Assembly: GCA_029212365.1 (NCBI GenBank)
Contig: JARGOC010000003.1
Location: forward strand, 124,001 to 188,000
Reading direction: 5' to 3'
Length of the DNA stretch: 64,000 nucleotides
Origin: Roseovarius sp.
GTDB lineage: Bacteria; Pseudomonadota; Alphaproteobacteria; Rhodobacterales; Rhodobacteraceae
Below are positions 46,363 through 55,526 of the stretch, one piece after another (the stretch's first letter is position 1; each line of letters begins with the position of its first letter). The translations under genes and the position numbers were made by a program. The notes beneath the pieces are model-generated. The model did no database searches. It worked only from the letters and a program-made list of their open reading frames with translations, and was not told the origin of the DNA.

Positions 46363-47187
46363 TTACCATCCCAAGGCTTTGCGCAGCATGTTCAGCGCCA
46401 CCAACGTCAGGAACACCGCAAACACCCGCTTCAGCGGTTTGGGGTCCATCGCATGGGCCAGTTTTACCCCGACAGGGGCAGTGATCAACGTCATTGAAAT
46501 CACAACCGCAAAGGCCACCAGATTGACAGCCCCAATGGTCAGCGGCGGACGTGTCGCCGGATCAATCGGCAACAGCAAAAAGCCCGCAACCGACGGCACC
46601 GCAATGGTCATACCGAACCCCGCCGCAGTGGCGACGGCCCGGTGGATCGGCGTGTTATAAAGGCTCATCAGCGGCACACCAAAGCTGCCGCCGCCAATGC
46701 CCATCATGACGGACAAAAACCCCAGAACCGGTGACATGGCGGCACGGGTAATTCCGATAGGCATCGCAGCGCCCAGCCGCCATTCAGCGCGGCCAAACCC
46801 CATATAAAGGCCAACCACAATCCCCAGACACCCAAAGATGCTTTGTAACGCTGTGGAGCTGAGATTGGACGCCACGCTCACCCCCAATATGGCACCGATC
46901 ACAATGCCCGGTGCCCAACTGCGCAGGATATGCCAATCCACTGCGCCCTTTTTGTTGTGGCTCAGAACTGAACGCAAAGAGGTGACGACTATTGTGGCCA
47001 GCGAGGTGGCCAAACAGACCTGCATCAACTGTGGCCCGCCATATCCAAGTGTTTGAAAAGCATAGAAAAATGCAGGCACCAACACGATGCCACCGCCAAC
47101 ACCCAAAAGGCCCGCCAACACACCGGCAAAGGCCCCAATGACCATCAGAAGGATCAACATCTGAATCAGTAACATGGTGTCAGGCAT
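46363..47187 (-). CDS. TauE/SafE (TSUP) family permease, second copy
   Basis: 274 residues from the ATG that follows GGAGGTCCC. About eight membrane helices and the family repeats (GVLAGLLGVGGGIVLVPAFF near 20 and GIGGGSFGVPLMSLYN near 165). Compared with the 17.4 kb copy it is longer and clearly a different subfamily. It probably moves a sulfur compound or organic acid anion; the substrate is unknown. Confidence 0.9.
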   Translation of the reverse strand: MPDTMLLIQMLILLMVIGAFAGVLAGLLGVGGGIVLVPAFFYAFQTLGYGGPQLMQVCLATSLATIVVTSLRSVLSHNKKGAVDWHILRSWAPGIVIGAILGVSVASNLSSTALQSIFGCLGIVVGLYMGFGRAEWRLGAAMPIGITRAAMSPVLGFLSVMMGIGGGSFGVPLMSLYNTPIHRAVATAAGFGMTIAVPSVAGFLLLPIDPATRPPLTIGAVNLVAFAVVISMTLITAPVGVKLAHAMDPKPLKRVFAVFLTLVALNMLRKALGW

Positions 47188-47246
47188 GGGACCTCCGGTG
47201 ATGGTTACTCCAGACCTACCCCGCGGTTGCATGAATGAAAAGCGCC

Positions 47247-48257
47247 CTAGCCCACCGGGGCGGCGGTGATCTGTGACAAGGCCTCCAACACGAGTTCGGG
47301 GCCAGCAGTGGGGCGTGTGGCCCCTTCGGACAGCACCCGCCGCCAGCCGCGTGCGCCGGGACGACCCGAAAACAGGCCAAGCATATGACGCGTGATCTGA
47401 TGCAGGCGGCCACCTGTGGCCAGATGCGCCTCAATATAGGGCAACATCGCGTGCACCGCCTGTTCGGTGGTGGCCGTAGGGTCCGCTGTGCCAAAGACAC
47501 GGCTATCCACCTGTGCCAGCACGCCACCGGGGTTGTGATAGGCCGCCCGCCCGATCATCACCCCGTCCAGGCCCCGATCCAGAAAATCAACCGCCTGATC
47601 AAGGGTGTCGATCCCGCCGTTAACCGACAGGTGCAGCGCCGGGAACAGCTGCTTCATCTGCACCACCAGATCATAATTCAGCGGCGGAATATCCCTGTTT
47701 TCCTTGGGGCTAAGGCCCTTCAACCACGCCATGCGCGCGTGAATGATAAAGCGCTGAACGCCCACCGCCCCCACACGGGCCAGAAATTCGGGCAGCACCT
47801 CTTCGGGGGTTTGGTCATCGACACCAATGCGGCATTTGACAGTCACCTCAATCGGCACCGCCTCCATCATGGCGCCACAGCACTCGGCCACCAGAGCGGG
47901 GTTTTTCATCAACACAGCGCCAAAAGTGCCTGATTGCACCCTATCGGACGGGCAGCCAACATTCAGGTTGATCTCGTCATAGCCCGCCTCAAACCCCAGC
48001 CGCGCGGCCTTCGCCAATTCCGCCGGGTCCGAGCCGCCGAGTTGCAATGCAATGGGATGCTCGTCGGGCGAGAAATCCAACAAGTGCAACGCATGACCAC
48101 GCACCAATGCGGGGGCTGTGACCATCTCGGTATAAAGCAACGCCTCATGCGTCAGCAGGCGGTGCAGATAGCGGCAATGGCGATCTGTCCAGTCCATCAT
48201 TGGTGCAACCGATAGGCGCGCAGCGCGGCGCAAGGGTGCGGAATTGGCAGAACTCAT
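47247..48257 (-). CDS. dusA: tRNA-dihydrouridine synthase A
   Basis: 336 residues, FMN TIM-barrel. Signatures: SVAPMMDWTDRHCRYLHRLL at the start, the active-site Cys in NVGCPSDRVQSGTFGAVLMK, the DusA type VKCRIGVDDQ, and the phosphate-binding IGRAAYHNP. It reduces uridines 20/20a in the tRNA D-loop. The hypothetical lipoprotein gene ends 19 bases upstream, so the two may be co-transcribed. Confidence 0.95.
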   Translation of the reverse strand: MSSANSAPLRRAARLSVAPMMDWTDRHCRYLHRLLTHEALLYTEMVTAPALVRGHALHLLDFSPDEHPIALQLGGSDPAELAKAARLGFEAGYDEINLNVGCPSDRVQSGTFGAVLMKNPALVAECCGAMMEAVPIEVTVKCRIGVDDQTPEEVLPEFLARVGAVGVQRFIIHARMAWLKGLSPKENRDIPPLNYDLVVQMKQLFPALHLSVNGGIDTLDQAVDFLDRGLDGVMIGRAAYHNPGGVLAQVDSRVFGTADPTATTEQAVHAMLPYIEAHLATGGRLHQITRHMLGLFSGRPGARGWRRVLSEGATRPTAGPELVLEALSQITAAPVG

Positions 48258-48276
48258 CTGATCCGGCGCTCAATTC

Positions 48277-48813
48277 TTAATTGTCTAGTATCAAAGACTT
48301 AAGGGAAGGGTTCATCGCCCCCGGCCCGGTTTGCGAGAAGGTGACGACAATGCCCACGCCGTCTCCATCATCAATTTCGCGATGTACGACTTGCTTGGGA
48401 ATACGCAATTGCACGGGCTTGCCTGCGTCCGTAGCAGACCATGGGCGTTGGGTTTTCACACAATTGGCCCCCTGCCCGGCGTAGCTGGTCATCGGGTCAA
48501 CCTTGGCCATAAAGGCCAGATCGCGGTGCAAAATAGTGCTATCCAGATAGGCCGATCCAGTGTGCATGACCTTGCGCGCCAGGCCTTTGGTAAACACCGC
48601 CTGTCGTTTGCTTTCGGCCCAGACGCCGCAAAGGCCTGTCATGCCGTCGATTTCATTTACCTGGGCTGCAACGGTAATGCCGCCCCCGGAGGAATAGACG
48701 CCGCCATCCATGACCGGCGTTGGGCCAAGCGCCATGACCGCAGCCTGTTCAGCCGGGGTGCATGCTACCAAGGCGGAGATCATTGCAATAATGGACAAAT
48801 GCTTGCGTGCCAT
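48277..48813 (-). CDS. Putative lipoprotein of unknown function
   Basis: 178 residues. The N-terminus MARKHLSIIAMISALVACTP looks like a lipoprotein signal (lipobox LVAC, Cys18). The mature part has no domain I recognise; Cys residues at GLCGVW and GANCVK may pair. The ribosome site is weak. It sits between sulfotransferase and dusA genes. Confidence 0.65.
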   Translation of the reverse strand: MARKHLSIIAMISALVACTPAEQAAVMALGPTPVMDGGVYSSGGGITVAAQVNEIDGMTGLCGVWAESKRQAVFTKGLARKVMHTGSAYLDSTILHRDLAFMAKVDPMTSYAGQGANCVKTQRPWSATDAGKPVQLRIPKQVVHREIDDGDGVGIVVTFSQTGPGAMNPSLKSLILDN

Positions 48814-48888
48814 GTGTAAGGCCCCCCTATCAACCGATTTCCATATGAAACTAAGCTGCTACGCCCTGATTGAAAAGGGACTGCGCGC

Positions 48889-49761
48889 TCACGATGCTGT
48901 ATCGGCGAATTCTGCGGTGTCTTTCAGCAGTTCCGGATACCACTTTTCCAGCGTCGGCAAAAACGTCTCGCGCAGACGGCCCACTTGGGCAGGGGTCAGG
49001 TCATCGCGCCACACACCCGCCTGCCCTTTGGCGAAAAAGCTGCTCATGCCTTTGGGTTTTTCGAAGAACCCGTCTTTTTCTTCCTGCTTTTTCATGGCGG
49101 CAAAGCTGGTGTCCTTGATCGCCTTGGCCAGTTTCGGGCTGTCCATGGGGACCTTCAGGAAATCACCCAGCAATTTGCGCATGGTTTTGGCGGGCTTGTT
49201 CAACAGATCTTCGTAACGCACCACATGCAGCGGCAGGCCGGGGGCACCTGTCCAGGCGTTCACATGATCATCCCAGCGGCCAAGCGCATCAAAAATGCCG
49301 GTTTCAGTGCCCATCATCGTGTCAGGGTTGCACAGGCGCTCGATTGCCGTGTCGATGTCGGCCGATTGATGGCGCGCAAAGGACGGCGCCAGATCAAAGG
49401 GGTTGCGCAGGATATAGATGGCCGCTGATGTCACCTCGGCTGGGATCAGCTCCATGTCGTACATTTTGATCGGCTGGCAGTGGGTTTTCACGAAATGATG
49501 GTTTGGCTTTGAGCCTGCGATCATCCGTACTACCTTTTGGCGCGCGCGCAGCCATTCCTCAATCGAGTTGGCCTGAAACTTTCCACCCACCGATGCGTTA
49601 AAGATATCCTGCCGCGTGTCACCCGTGGTAAATGCGCGTAAGTTATTGATATCAGGTGCTTGTCCCGCGGGCATCAGGTAATGCGCCAACAGACTGCGCA
49701 TCCAGGTGTTGCCGGATTTAGGGTAAGAGGCCAGCCAGATAATGCGTTGCAGGTTGCTCAT
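48889..49761 (-). CDS. Sulfotransferase domain protein (second of a tandem pair)
   Basis: 290 residues. The PAPS 5'-phosphosulfate loop is LASYPKSGNTWMRSLLAHYL near residue 10; the 3'-phosphate site is IYILRNPFDLAPSFARH near 132; and VVRYEDLLNKP near 200 completes the Sulfotransfer_1 pattern. It would move sulfate from PAPS to an unknown acceptor. Its ATG overlaps the stop of the upstream paralog by 4 bases. Confidence 0.9.
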   Translation of the reverse strand: MSNLQRIIWLASYPKSGNTWMRSLLAHYLMPAGQAPDINNLRAFTTGDTRQDIFNASVGGKFQANSIEEWLRARQKVVRMIAGSKPNHHFVKTHCQPIKMYDMELIPAEVTSAAIYILRNPFDLAPSFARHQSADIDTAIERLCNPDTMMGTETGIFDALGRWDDHVNAWTGAPGLPLHVVRYEDLLNKPAKTMRKLLGDFLKVPMDSPKLAKAIKDTSFAAMKKQEEKDGFFEKPKGMSSFFAKGQAGVWRDDLTPAQVGRLRETFLPTLEKWYPELLKDTAEFADTAS

Positions 49762-50591
49762 GAGGGTAAGTATCCATAGCGTTTCATGGTGGCGCGGTGA
49801 TCTTTGGTGATCTGCTTAGCCAGGTCTGGGGCGAGGTCAGTTTTCCACGATCCGGCCTTGCCAGATGTAAAGAAGCTGTCGGCGCTGTCAGATTTCTCGA
49901 TAAAGCCGTGTTTCTTTTCTTGCCGCTTCGCTTCCTTGAAACTGGCATGTTTGATCGCGCGTTTCAGGCGGGCTTCGTCCACGGGCACGCCGATCTGCTC
50001 AAGCACAGCCGTAAAATGCGTCTCAGGATCGGCCAACAGGTCTTCGTATCGGATGGTCAGCTGCGGATAAGGCGCACGGGCGGTCCAGGAATTCACATGT
50101 TCAGACCAAGAGCCCAGAAATGTGGCCACGGAATTTGCGTCACCACTTGTGGCGTTATCGGAATGGCCAATGGCATGCACGGCGGCTTCGATCGTCAGGC
50201 CATGGTGGCGCGCATAAGACAGCACCATGTCCAGCGGATTTCGCAGAATATAGACAGATGAGCGGGTGTATTGATCAGGGATCATGTCCACGCCAAAAGC
50301 AACACGCCGAATGTTGTGAGTTTTGACAAAATTGATGTCAGCGTTATTGCCAACAATCCCGCGTAACACTTTGTCACGTAAGGGTAATATCTGGGCCGGG
50401 TCGTTCGTGTCAATCGGGCGACCGGCAACCATCTGATAGGTTTTTGCGATGGTATCGCCCATGCCAAAACGATGTACCTGATTGATCGGCATCGGCTCTT
50501 TGGTGTTCATCAGGTAATTGGCCAGGAAGATACGCATCCATGTGTTACCAGACTTCGGATAAGAGGCCAGCCAGATGATGCTTTTCTTCAT
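49758..50591 (-). CDS. Sulfotransferase domain protein (first of a tandem pair)
   Basis: 277 residues with the same plan as its neighbour: LASYPKSGNTWMRIFLANYL near 8, VYILRNPLDMVLSYARHHG near 131, and IRYEDLLADPETHF near 187. The two proteins share the same order of motifs but differ across much of their length, so the duplication is old. The acceptor is unknown. The porin gene lies just upstream, behind two terminator hairpins. Confidence 0.9.
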   Translation of the reverse strand: MKKSIIWLASYPKSGNTWMRIFLANYLMNTKEPMPINQVHRFGMGDTIAKTYQMVAGRPIDTNDPAQILPLRDKVLRGIVGNNADINFVKTHNIRRVAFGVDMIPDQYTRSSVYILRNPLDMVLSYARHHGLTIEAAVHAIGHSDNATSGDANSVATFLGSWSEHVNSWTARAPYPQLTIRYEDLLADPETHFTAVLEQIGVPVDEARLKRAIKHASFKEAKRQEKKHGFIEKSDSADSFFTSGKAGSWKTDLAPDLAKQITKDHRATMKRYGYLPS

Positions 50592-50612
50592 GTCTCAGTC
50601 GTCCCAAGGAAC

Positions 50613-50638
50613 AAAAAAAGGTGCGATAAAGCACCTTT
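50613..50638 (-). terminator. Intrinsic terminator of the porin gene
   Basis: On the minus strand AAAGGTGC, loop TTTATC, GCACCTTT, then a run of T (arms 50617-50624 and 50631-50638). A second, stronger GC hairpin (arms 50650-50657 and 50667-50674, CGGCGGGG / CCCCGCCG) lies directly before it, next to the porin stop. Confidence 0.88.
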
Positions 50639-50690
50639 GAAATGAAATACGGCGGGGAGACAAGCCCCCCGCCGCGAAATCTACTTGAAC

Positions 50691-51794
50691 TTAGAAGCTC
50701 AGGTTGATTGCGGTACCAACTGCGAAGCCTTCGACTTCGAGAGCATTGTTACCGTTTTCAGCCATTACAGCATACAGATCCCAGTCTACACCTGGACCCA
50801 AGTCACGGCTTGCACCGATTTTATAGGCTGTGTAGTCCGAAGTTGTGCCGTTAGCTGCAACAACAGTTTCACCTTGGTAGGTCAAGGCTTCAAACGCCCA
50901 TGGGCCAGCCATGTCGTAGGTCATGCCGAAGCTCCAACCTTCGTTGTCGGCAATGCCGTTTGCTGCGCCGTTGTCGTTTTCAGCGTACGAACCGCCTACG
51001 GTGAAACCACCGAAGCCAACTGTTGCGCCGATACCCCAGGTGCTGGCGGAACCAACAACCAGGTCACCTTCACCGTAGCGAGCGCCGACATTAACGTCTG
51101 CGTTGCCGAAGGACTGGCTGTAGTTAACACCAATGTCCCATACGTTCGACAGGGCCATTGCGTTGGTGTTCAGGCCGCCGTTGAAGTTGTTACCAGCGTT
51201 GGTAACACCGTCACGGGCGTAAGAAACACCAATGGTCAGACCATTGAACGAAGGAGTGTAGTAGCTGATGCGACGTACGTCGTTGTTACCAGCAACCTCA
51301 GTGTAGGACGAGATTGCAGCCTGACGGAACGTCCAAGGCAGAGCGCCCGAAGCCGACACAGGAATGAACGACGAGATCGAAGGTGAGTTGATCCACATGG
51401 ATGTCACAGTTGGCGCGCCAACCATGGATTTGTAACCAGCGGAGTTTTCAGCACCGATGTCCAGACGACCAAAGGTGTCCGAAGAGATCGACATGTATGA
51501 TTCATCGACCGAGAAGCCGTTTTGGCCTTCGAACTGGATGTTCACACCGAAGGTCAGGCCGTTGTCGAGCGTGATCGAAGGAGTGAAGATAATTTCAGCA
51601 GTCTGGTGCAGTTCCAGGCCCGAGAAATCAACGTTGGGGATGTTATTGCCGCCGACTTTGATGTCCGAGTCAATGAATGCTGCGTGCTGGCTCATGAAGC
51701 CGCCCCAGTCCAGATCCCAATCTTGGGCCGAAGCTGGTGCTGCAGCTGCTACGCCGAGTGCGATTGCGCTGGTGCAGAGAAGTTGCTTTTTCAA
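50691..51794 (-). CDS. Outer-membrane porin, Rhodobacter type
   Basis: 367 residues. A clear signal peptide (MKKQLLCTSAIALGVAAAAP, cleavage after ASA) is followed by a beta-rich barrel with repeated short Gly/aromatic strands and a C-terminal Phe (AINLSF), the outer-membrane targeting residue. It would form a general diffusion channel. The start is TTG, 7 bases after a strong GGAGGG. Two terminator hairpins follow the stop. An expected highly expressed gene. Confidence 0.92.
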   Translation of the reverse strand: MKKQLLCTSAIALGVAAAAPASAQDWDLDWGGFMSQHAAFIDSDIKVGGNNIPNVDFSGLELHQTAEIIFTPSITLDNGLTFGVNIQFEGQNGFSVDESYMSISSDTFGRLDIGAENSAGYKSMVGAPTVTSMWINSPSISSFIPVSASGALPWTFRQAAISSYTEVAGNNDVRRISYYTPSFNGLTIGVSYARDGVTNAGNNFNGGLNTNAMALSNVWDIGVNYSQSFGNADVNVGARYGEGDLVVGSASTWGIGATVGFGGFTVGGSYAENDNGAANGIADNEGWSFGMTYDMAGPWAFEALTYQGETVVAANGTTSDYTAYKIGASRDLGPGVDWDLYAVMAENGNNALEVEGFAVGTAINLSF

Positions 51795-52239
51795 GGGTAA
51801 TCCCTCCTAATAGCAGGAAAGTTGCATGTTCGCCGCCCCCGTCTTGGGCACGACTTGGAGATGGAATGCGGCAAATGCCCCCCAAGTGTCAACGAAAGCG
51901 CCCACCCGCTTCTTCTTGTTGATCGGGATGTGTTGTTAAAACCACACTCGAATGAAGCGCTTCGGCAAATTTCCAGTGTTTTTACCGTTTTTAAGGGCGT
52001 TAGCGCATTTTGTCGGTGGATTTGCGCCTGCCCCTCTCGCAAGCAGAATTGACCATACAGGTCGTTTCTTTGGGCTTGTGAGGGTGATTCCATCGCCCGC
52101 GCAGCGCTCCTTTTCTCTCAGTGGGAGGGGATTCTGCGAGAAAGAATCGGGACTATGTGTGTGACCGCCCGGTGAATCACAAAGCCCTGAGGCAATTTGT
52201 GCCCTCGTAATCTAGCGCGTGTTATATAGGAATAAAGCT
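51795..52239. other. Regulatory region between porin and saccharopine dehydrogenase-like genes
   Basis: About 445 bases without a gene. It must contain the promoter of the porin gene (minus) and of the small ORF/oxidoreductase pair (plus). T-rich runs near 51990 (TTTTTACCGTTTTTAAG) stand out. No clear -10/-35 pair or palindrome could be settled by eye. Confidence 0.4.
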
Positions 52240-52377
52240 ATGACCCGGATCAGGCTACTCTATTCCTATCTGCATAATGATCTGGCCACCGGTTTTGCGG
52301 GGGCGCTGTCGGCCCTTCTATGGATGCCCGCTGCGCGCTTTGTGATCCTCACATTCAGGAAAAGGCTGTTGTTGTGA
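52240..52377 (+). CDS. Candidate 45-residue protein overlapping the oxidoreductase start
   Basis: A short frame MTRIRLLYSYLHNDLATGFA with one hydrophobic stretch (GALSALLWMPAARFVIL) and a basic end (FRKRLLL). AGGAAT lies 6 bases before the ATG. Its TGA overlaps the GTG start of the next gene (GTGA). It could be a small membrane protein, a leader that couples translation, or a decayed remnant. Confidence 0.4.
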   Translation: MTRIRLLYSYLHNDLATGFAGALSALLWMPAARFVILTFRKRLLL

Positions 52378-54050
52378 AAATACTCGTGCTTGGTGGCTAC
52401 GGTGTCTTTGGGGGGCGTCTGATCGAATTGCTGTCAGACCTGCCGCAAATCGAGATGATTGTTGCCGGGCGAAACCTGGCGCGTGCTGAAAAATATTGCG
52501 CAGCGTTTAGCGGGCAAGCGAAGGTGCGCGCGCTACAGCTTGATCGCAACGACATTGCTGAGGAGCTTGTGGCTGAACAGCCCGATCTGGTTGTTGATGC
52601 CTCTGGGCCGTTTCAGGAGTACGGCGATCACGGGTATCTTGTGATTGAGGCCTGCATCAAGCACCGCGTGAACTATCTGGATTTTGCCGATGCCGCTGAT
52701 TTCGTCTTCGGTGTTTCGCAATTGGACCGCGCGGCGCGGGACGCCGGTGTCTTTGCGCTGAGCGGGGTCAGCAGCTTTCCGGTGCTGACGGCTGCGGTGC
52801 TGAGCGAGATGTCAAAATCCATGGATGTCCTGTCAGTCACAGGCGGCATTGCGCCCTCGCCTTTTGCAGGTATTGGCCTGAATGTCATGCGTGCGGTGGT
52901 GGGGTATGCAGGTGCGCCGGTACAACTTACCCAGAACGGCCAGCAAACCACAGTCCCCGGCCTGACACAAAGCATGCGCTATACAATTGCGGTGCCGGGC
53001 AAACTGCCCCTCGCAAATATACGCTTTTCGCTGGTTGATGTGCCTGACTTGCAAATCCTGCCATCCGAATTTCCGCAGCTGCGCGATATCTGGATGGGGG
53101 CCGGCCCAGTACCAGAAAGTCTGCACCGGGTTTTGAACCTGTTGGCGAAGGCCCGTGCAAAGCTGAACCTGCCAAGTTTCACCCCGTTGGCCCCGCTGTT
53201 TTATGCGGTTTTGAACCTTGCCAAATTTGGCGAGCACCGAGGGGGCATGTTTGTTCACGCAACAGGCGTGCGCGACGGCGTGCCGCACGAGCGGTCGTGG
53301 CACCTTTTGGCTGAGGGTGACGATGGCCCCTACATCCCATCAATGGCGATTGAGGCTATTGTTCGCAAACATATTGCACAGGATGTGCCGGCACCGGGCG
53401 CACGCCCCGCCACGATTACGCTGACCCTTGAGGATTACGAGCGCCTTTTTGAAGGCCGCACCATCACCACTGGATTTCGGGAGGAGCCGTCGCCAAACGC
53501 ACCGCTTTACCGGCAGGTTTTGGGTGACGCGTTTGATAGCCTTCCCTCTCAAATCCGGGCACTTCATGATGATTGCCAGGCGCGCAGCTGGACGGGCAGC
53601 GCACGGGTGCAACGCGGCACGGGCGCCCTATCCAGGGCATTGGGGTGGATGCTTGGGTTTCCACCGGGCGCTGAAAATACACCCGTCACTGTGCAGTTCG
53701 ACCCTATAGAGGGCGGAGAAACCTGGCGGCGCACCTTTGGGAGCAGATCATTTTCCTCAACCCAAACCCGTGGCAGCGGAAGAAATGACCACCTGCTGCT
53801 GGAACGCTTCGGGCCAATCGCGGTGGCCCTGGCATTGGTGGTGCAAGACAATAAATTATACTTGGTCCCGCGCCGCTGGACGTTTTGCGGGTTGCCAATG
53901 CCCAAGGCCCTATTGCCCGACGGCAAGAGCTTTGAAGCGCAAGTGGATGGCAAGTTTCATTTTAACGTCGAAATCTCCGCGCCATTGGTCGGGCTTATTG
54001 CCGCCTATCAAGGAGAGCTGGAACCGTCTTCCTGTCCCATATCGCGTTGA
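52374..54050 (+). CDS. Saccharopine dehydrogenase-like NAD(P)-binding protein with DUF4166
   Basis: 558 residues from the GTG (KILVLGGYGVFGGRLIELL follows), where relatives begin. The N-terminal Rossmann half (GGYGVFGG near 6-13, DASGPFQEYGDHGYLVIEAC) resembles saccharopine dehydrogenase. From about residue 380 a DUF4166 domain follows (PLYRQVLGDAFDSLPSQIRA to the end). Probably a membrane-associated oxidoreductase; the substrate is unknown. A short overlapping ORF precedes it. Confidence 0.82.
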   Translation: MKILVLGGYGVFGGRLIELLSDLPQIEMIVAGRNLARAEKYCAAFSGQAKVRALQLDRNDIAEELVAEQPDLVVDASGPFQEYGDHGYLVIEACIKHRVNYLDFADAADFVFGVSQLDRAARDAGVFALSGVSSFPVLTAAVLSEMSKSMDVLSVTGGIAPSPFAGIGLNVMRAVVGYAGAPVQLTQNGQQTTVPGLTQSMRYTIAVPGKLPLANIRFSLVDVPDLQILPSEFPQLRDIWMGAGPVPESLHRVLNLLAKARAKLNLPSFTPLAPLFYAVLNLAKFGEHRGGMFVHATGVRDGVPHERSWHLLAEGDDGPYIPSMAIEAIVRKHIAQDVPAPGARPATITLTLEDYERLFEGRTITTGFREEPSPNAPLYRQVLGDAFDSLPSQIRALHDDCQARSWTGSARVQRGTGALSRALGWMLGFPPGAENTPVTVQFDPIEGGETWRRTFGSRSFSSTQTRGSGRNDHLLLERFGPIAVALALVVQDNKLYLVPRRWTFCGLPMPKALLPDGKSFEAQVDGKFHFNVEISAPLVGLIAAYQGELEPSSCPISR

Positions 54051-54077
54051 AGCTGAGGCTGGCAAATGGCCATGTGA

Positions 54078-55526
54078 TTAGCGCACTCGGATCGCCACAT
54101 TCTTGGTCTGCACATAATTCAGCAGCGCCTCGCGGCCTTTTTCGCGGCCATAGCCGGATTTGCCATATCCGCCAAAGGGCGTTTCCACACCACCTGCGAA
54201 CCAATCATTCACAAAGATTTGCCCAGCCCGGATTTGGCGTGCCGCGCGCGTTGCCCGGTCCAGATCACGCGTAAACACACCGCCCACAAGACCATAATCG
54301 GTGCCATTGGCAATCTGAATGGCCTCGGCTTCGTCCTTGAAGGGGATCACAGATAACACCGGGCCAAATACCTCGTCCTGCGCGATGCTCATATCGGGGG
54401 TGACATTGGTCAATACAGTAGGATCCAGACAAGCGCCGGGGATGTTCATCTTGCGCCCGCCAGTGGCAATGCGCGCGCCCTGAGCTTCGGCTTCGGCGAC
54501 CATGCTGGCGGCACGATCACGCTGCGCCTCAGACACCATTGCCCCCATGGTCAACCCCGGCTCGGTGCGCTCAATCCCAGGCCCGACTGACAAAGATCTG
54601 GCCACGCTGACAGCGCGCTCTACCAACTCGTCATGACGGCTTTCGTGCACCACGACACGGCTCATGGCAGAACAGACCTGACCGGCATTGGTAAAGATGC
54701 CTTTGCGGATATCGCCCTCAAAGGCCTCCAGGTCAGCGTCATCATAGACAATCGCGGCAGATTTCCCGCCCAGTTCCAGCACACAAGGCACCACGTTCTG
54801 GGCCGCAGCCGTGGCAATGGCGATGCCGGTTTTGACCGACCCGGTAAAGACGATCTGATTAACATCCGGATGCGCACTGAGCGCGGCACCGGCCTGATGG
54901 CCCCAACCACACAGGATATTCACCGCGCCCGCAGGCAGGCCCACGGCCTCGGCTGCGTGACCATAGATGTAATTGGAAATCGGCGTTAACTCTGGTGTTT
55001 TGACCACACAGGCATTGCCCGTTGCCAAACCAGTGGAAAGCGAGCGCGCCGACATTTCCAGCGGAAAATTCCACGGGATAATCTGCGCTGAAACGCCGAA
55101 GGGCTCATAGTGAGTGAAGTCAAAATAGCCCTCGCCCAGCGGGATTGAGCGGCCCTCCAGGGTTTCGGCCTGATTGCCGTAATACTCAAAATACCGTGCC
55201 GCGCCGCGCACTTCGTTTTGCGCCTCCCACAGGGGTTTGCCTTGTTCCAGGGTCAAAAGCGGCGCGATCTCATCCATGTGATCCAGCAGGTAACGCCCAA
55301 TGGCCTGCACCATACGGCCCCGCTCAACCGGGCGCATGGCACTCAGAACCCCTGAATGGTGCACACGCTTGGCACTTTGCACAGCACGATCAACATCTGC
55401 CTCATCCGCCAGCGCATGTTCGGCCAGTTTTTCACCGGTGCCGGGGTTGATCACATCCACACGCCCTGCCCCGCCGTCCACAAAAGCGCCATCAATGTAG
55501 TTTTTCCAGTAAGGTTTGATCGTCAT
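54078..55526 (-). CDS. Aldehyde dehydrogenase family protein
   Basis: 482 residues. Visible motifs: PWNFPLEMSARSLSTGLATG (cofactor), FTGSVKTG, the general base Glu in LELGGKSAAIVYDD (about 250) and the catalytic Cys in GQVCSAMSR (about 285). The C-terminal PFGGYGKSGYGREKG is standard. It oxidises an aldehyde to the acid with NAD(P). Related enzymes act on betaine aldehyde, succinate semialdehyde and others; the specific substrate cannot be set from this sequence. Confidence 0.93.
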   Translation of the reverse strand: MTIKPYWKNYIDGAFVDGGAGRVDVINPGTGEKLAEHALADEADVDRAVQSAKRVHHSGVLSAMRPVERGRMVQAIGRYLLDHMDEIAPLLTLEQGKPLWEAQNEVRGAARYFEYYGNQAETLEGRSIPLGEGYFDFTHYEPFGVSAQIIPWNFPLEMSARSLSTGLATGNACVVKTPELTPISNYIYGHAAEAVGLPAGAVNILCGWGHQAGAALSAHPDVNQIVFTGSVKTGIAIATAAAQNVVPCVLELGGKSAAIVYDDADLEAFEGDIRKGIFTNAGQVCSAMSRVVVHESRHDELVERAVSVARSLSVGPGIERTEPGLTMGAMVSEAQRDRAASMVAEAEAQGARIATGGRKMNIPGACLDPTVLTNVTPDMSIAQDEVFGPVLSVIPFKDEAEAIQIANGTDYGLVGGVFTRDLDRATRAARQIRAGQIFVNDWFAGGVETPFGGYGKSGYGREKGREALLNYVQTKNVAIRVR

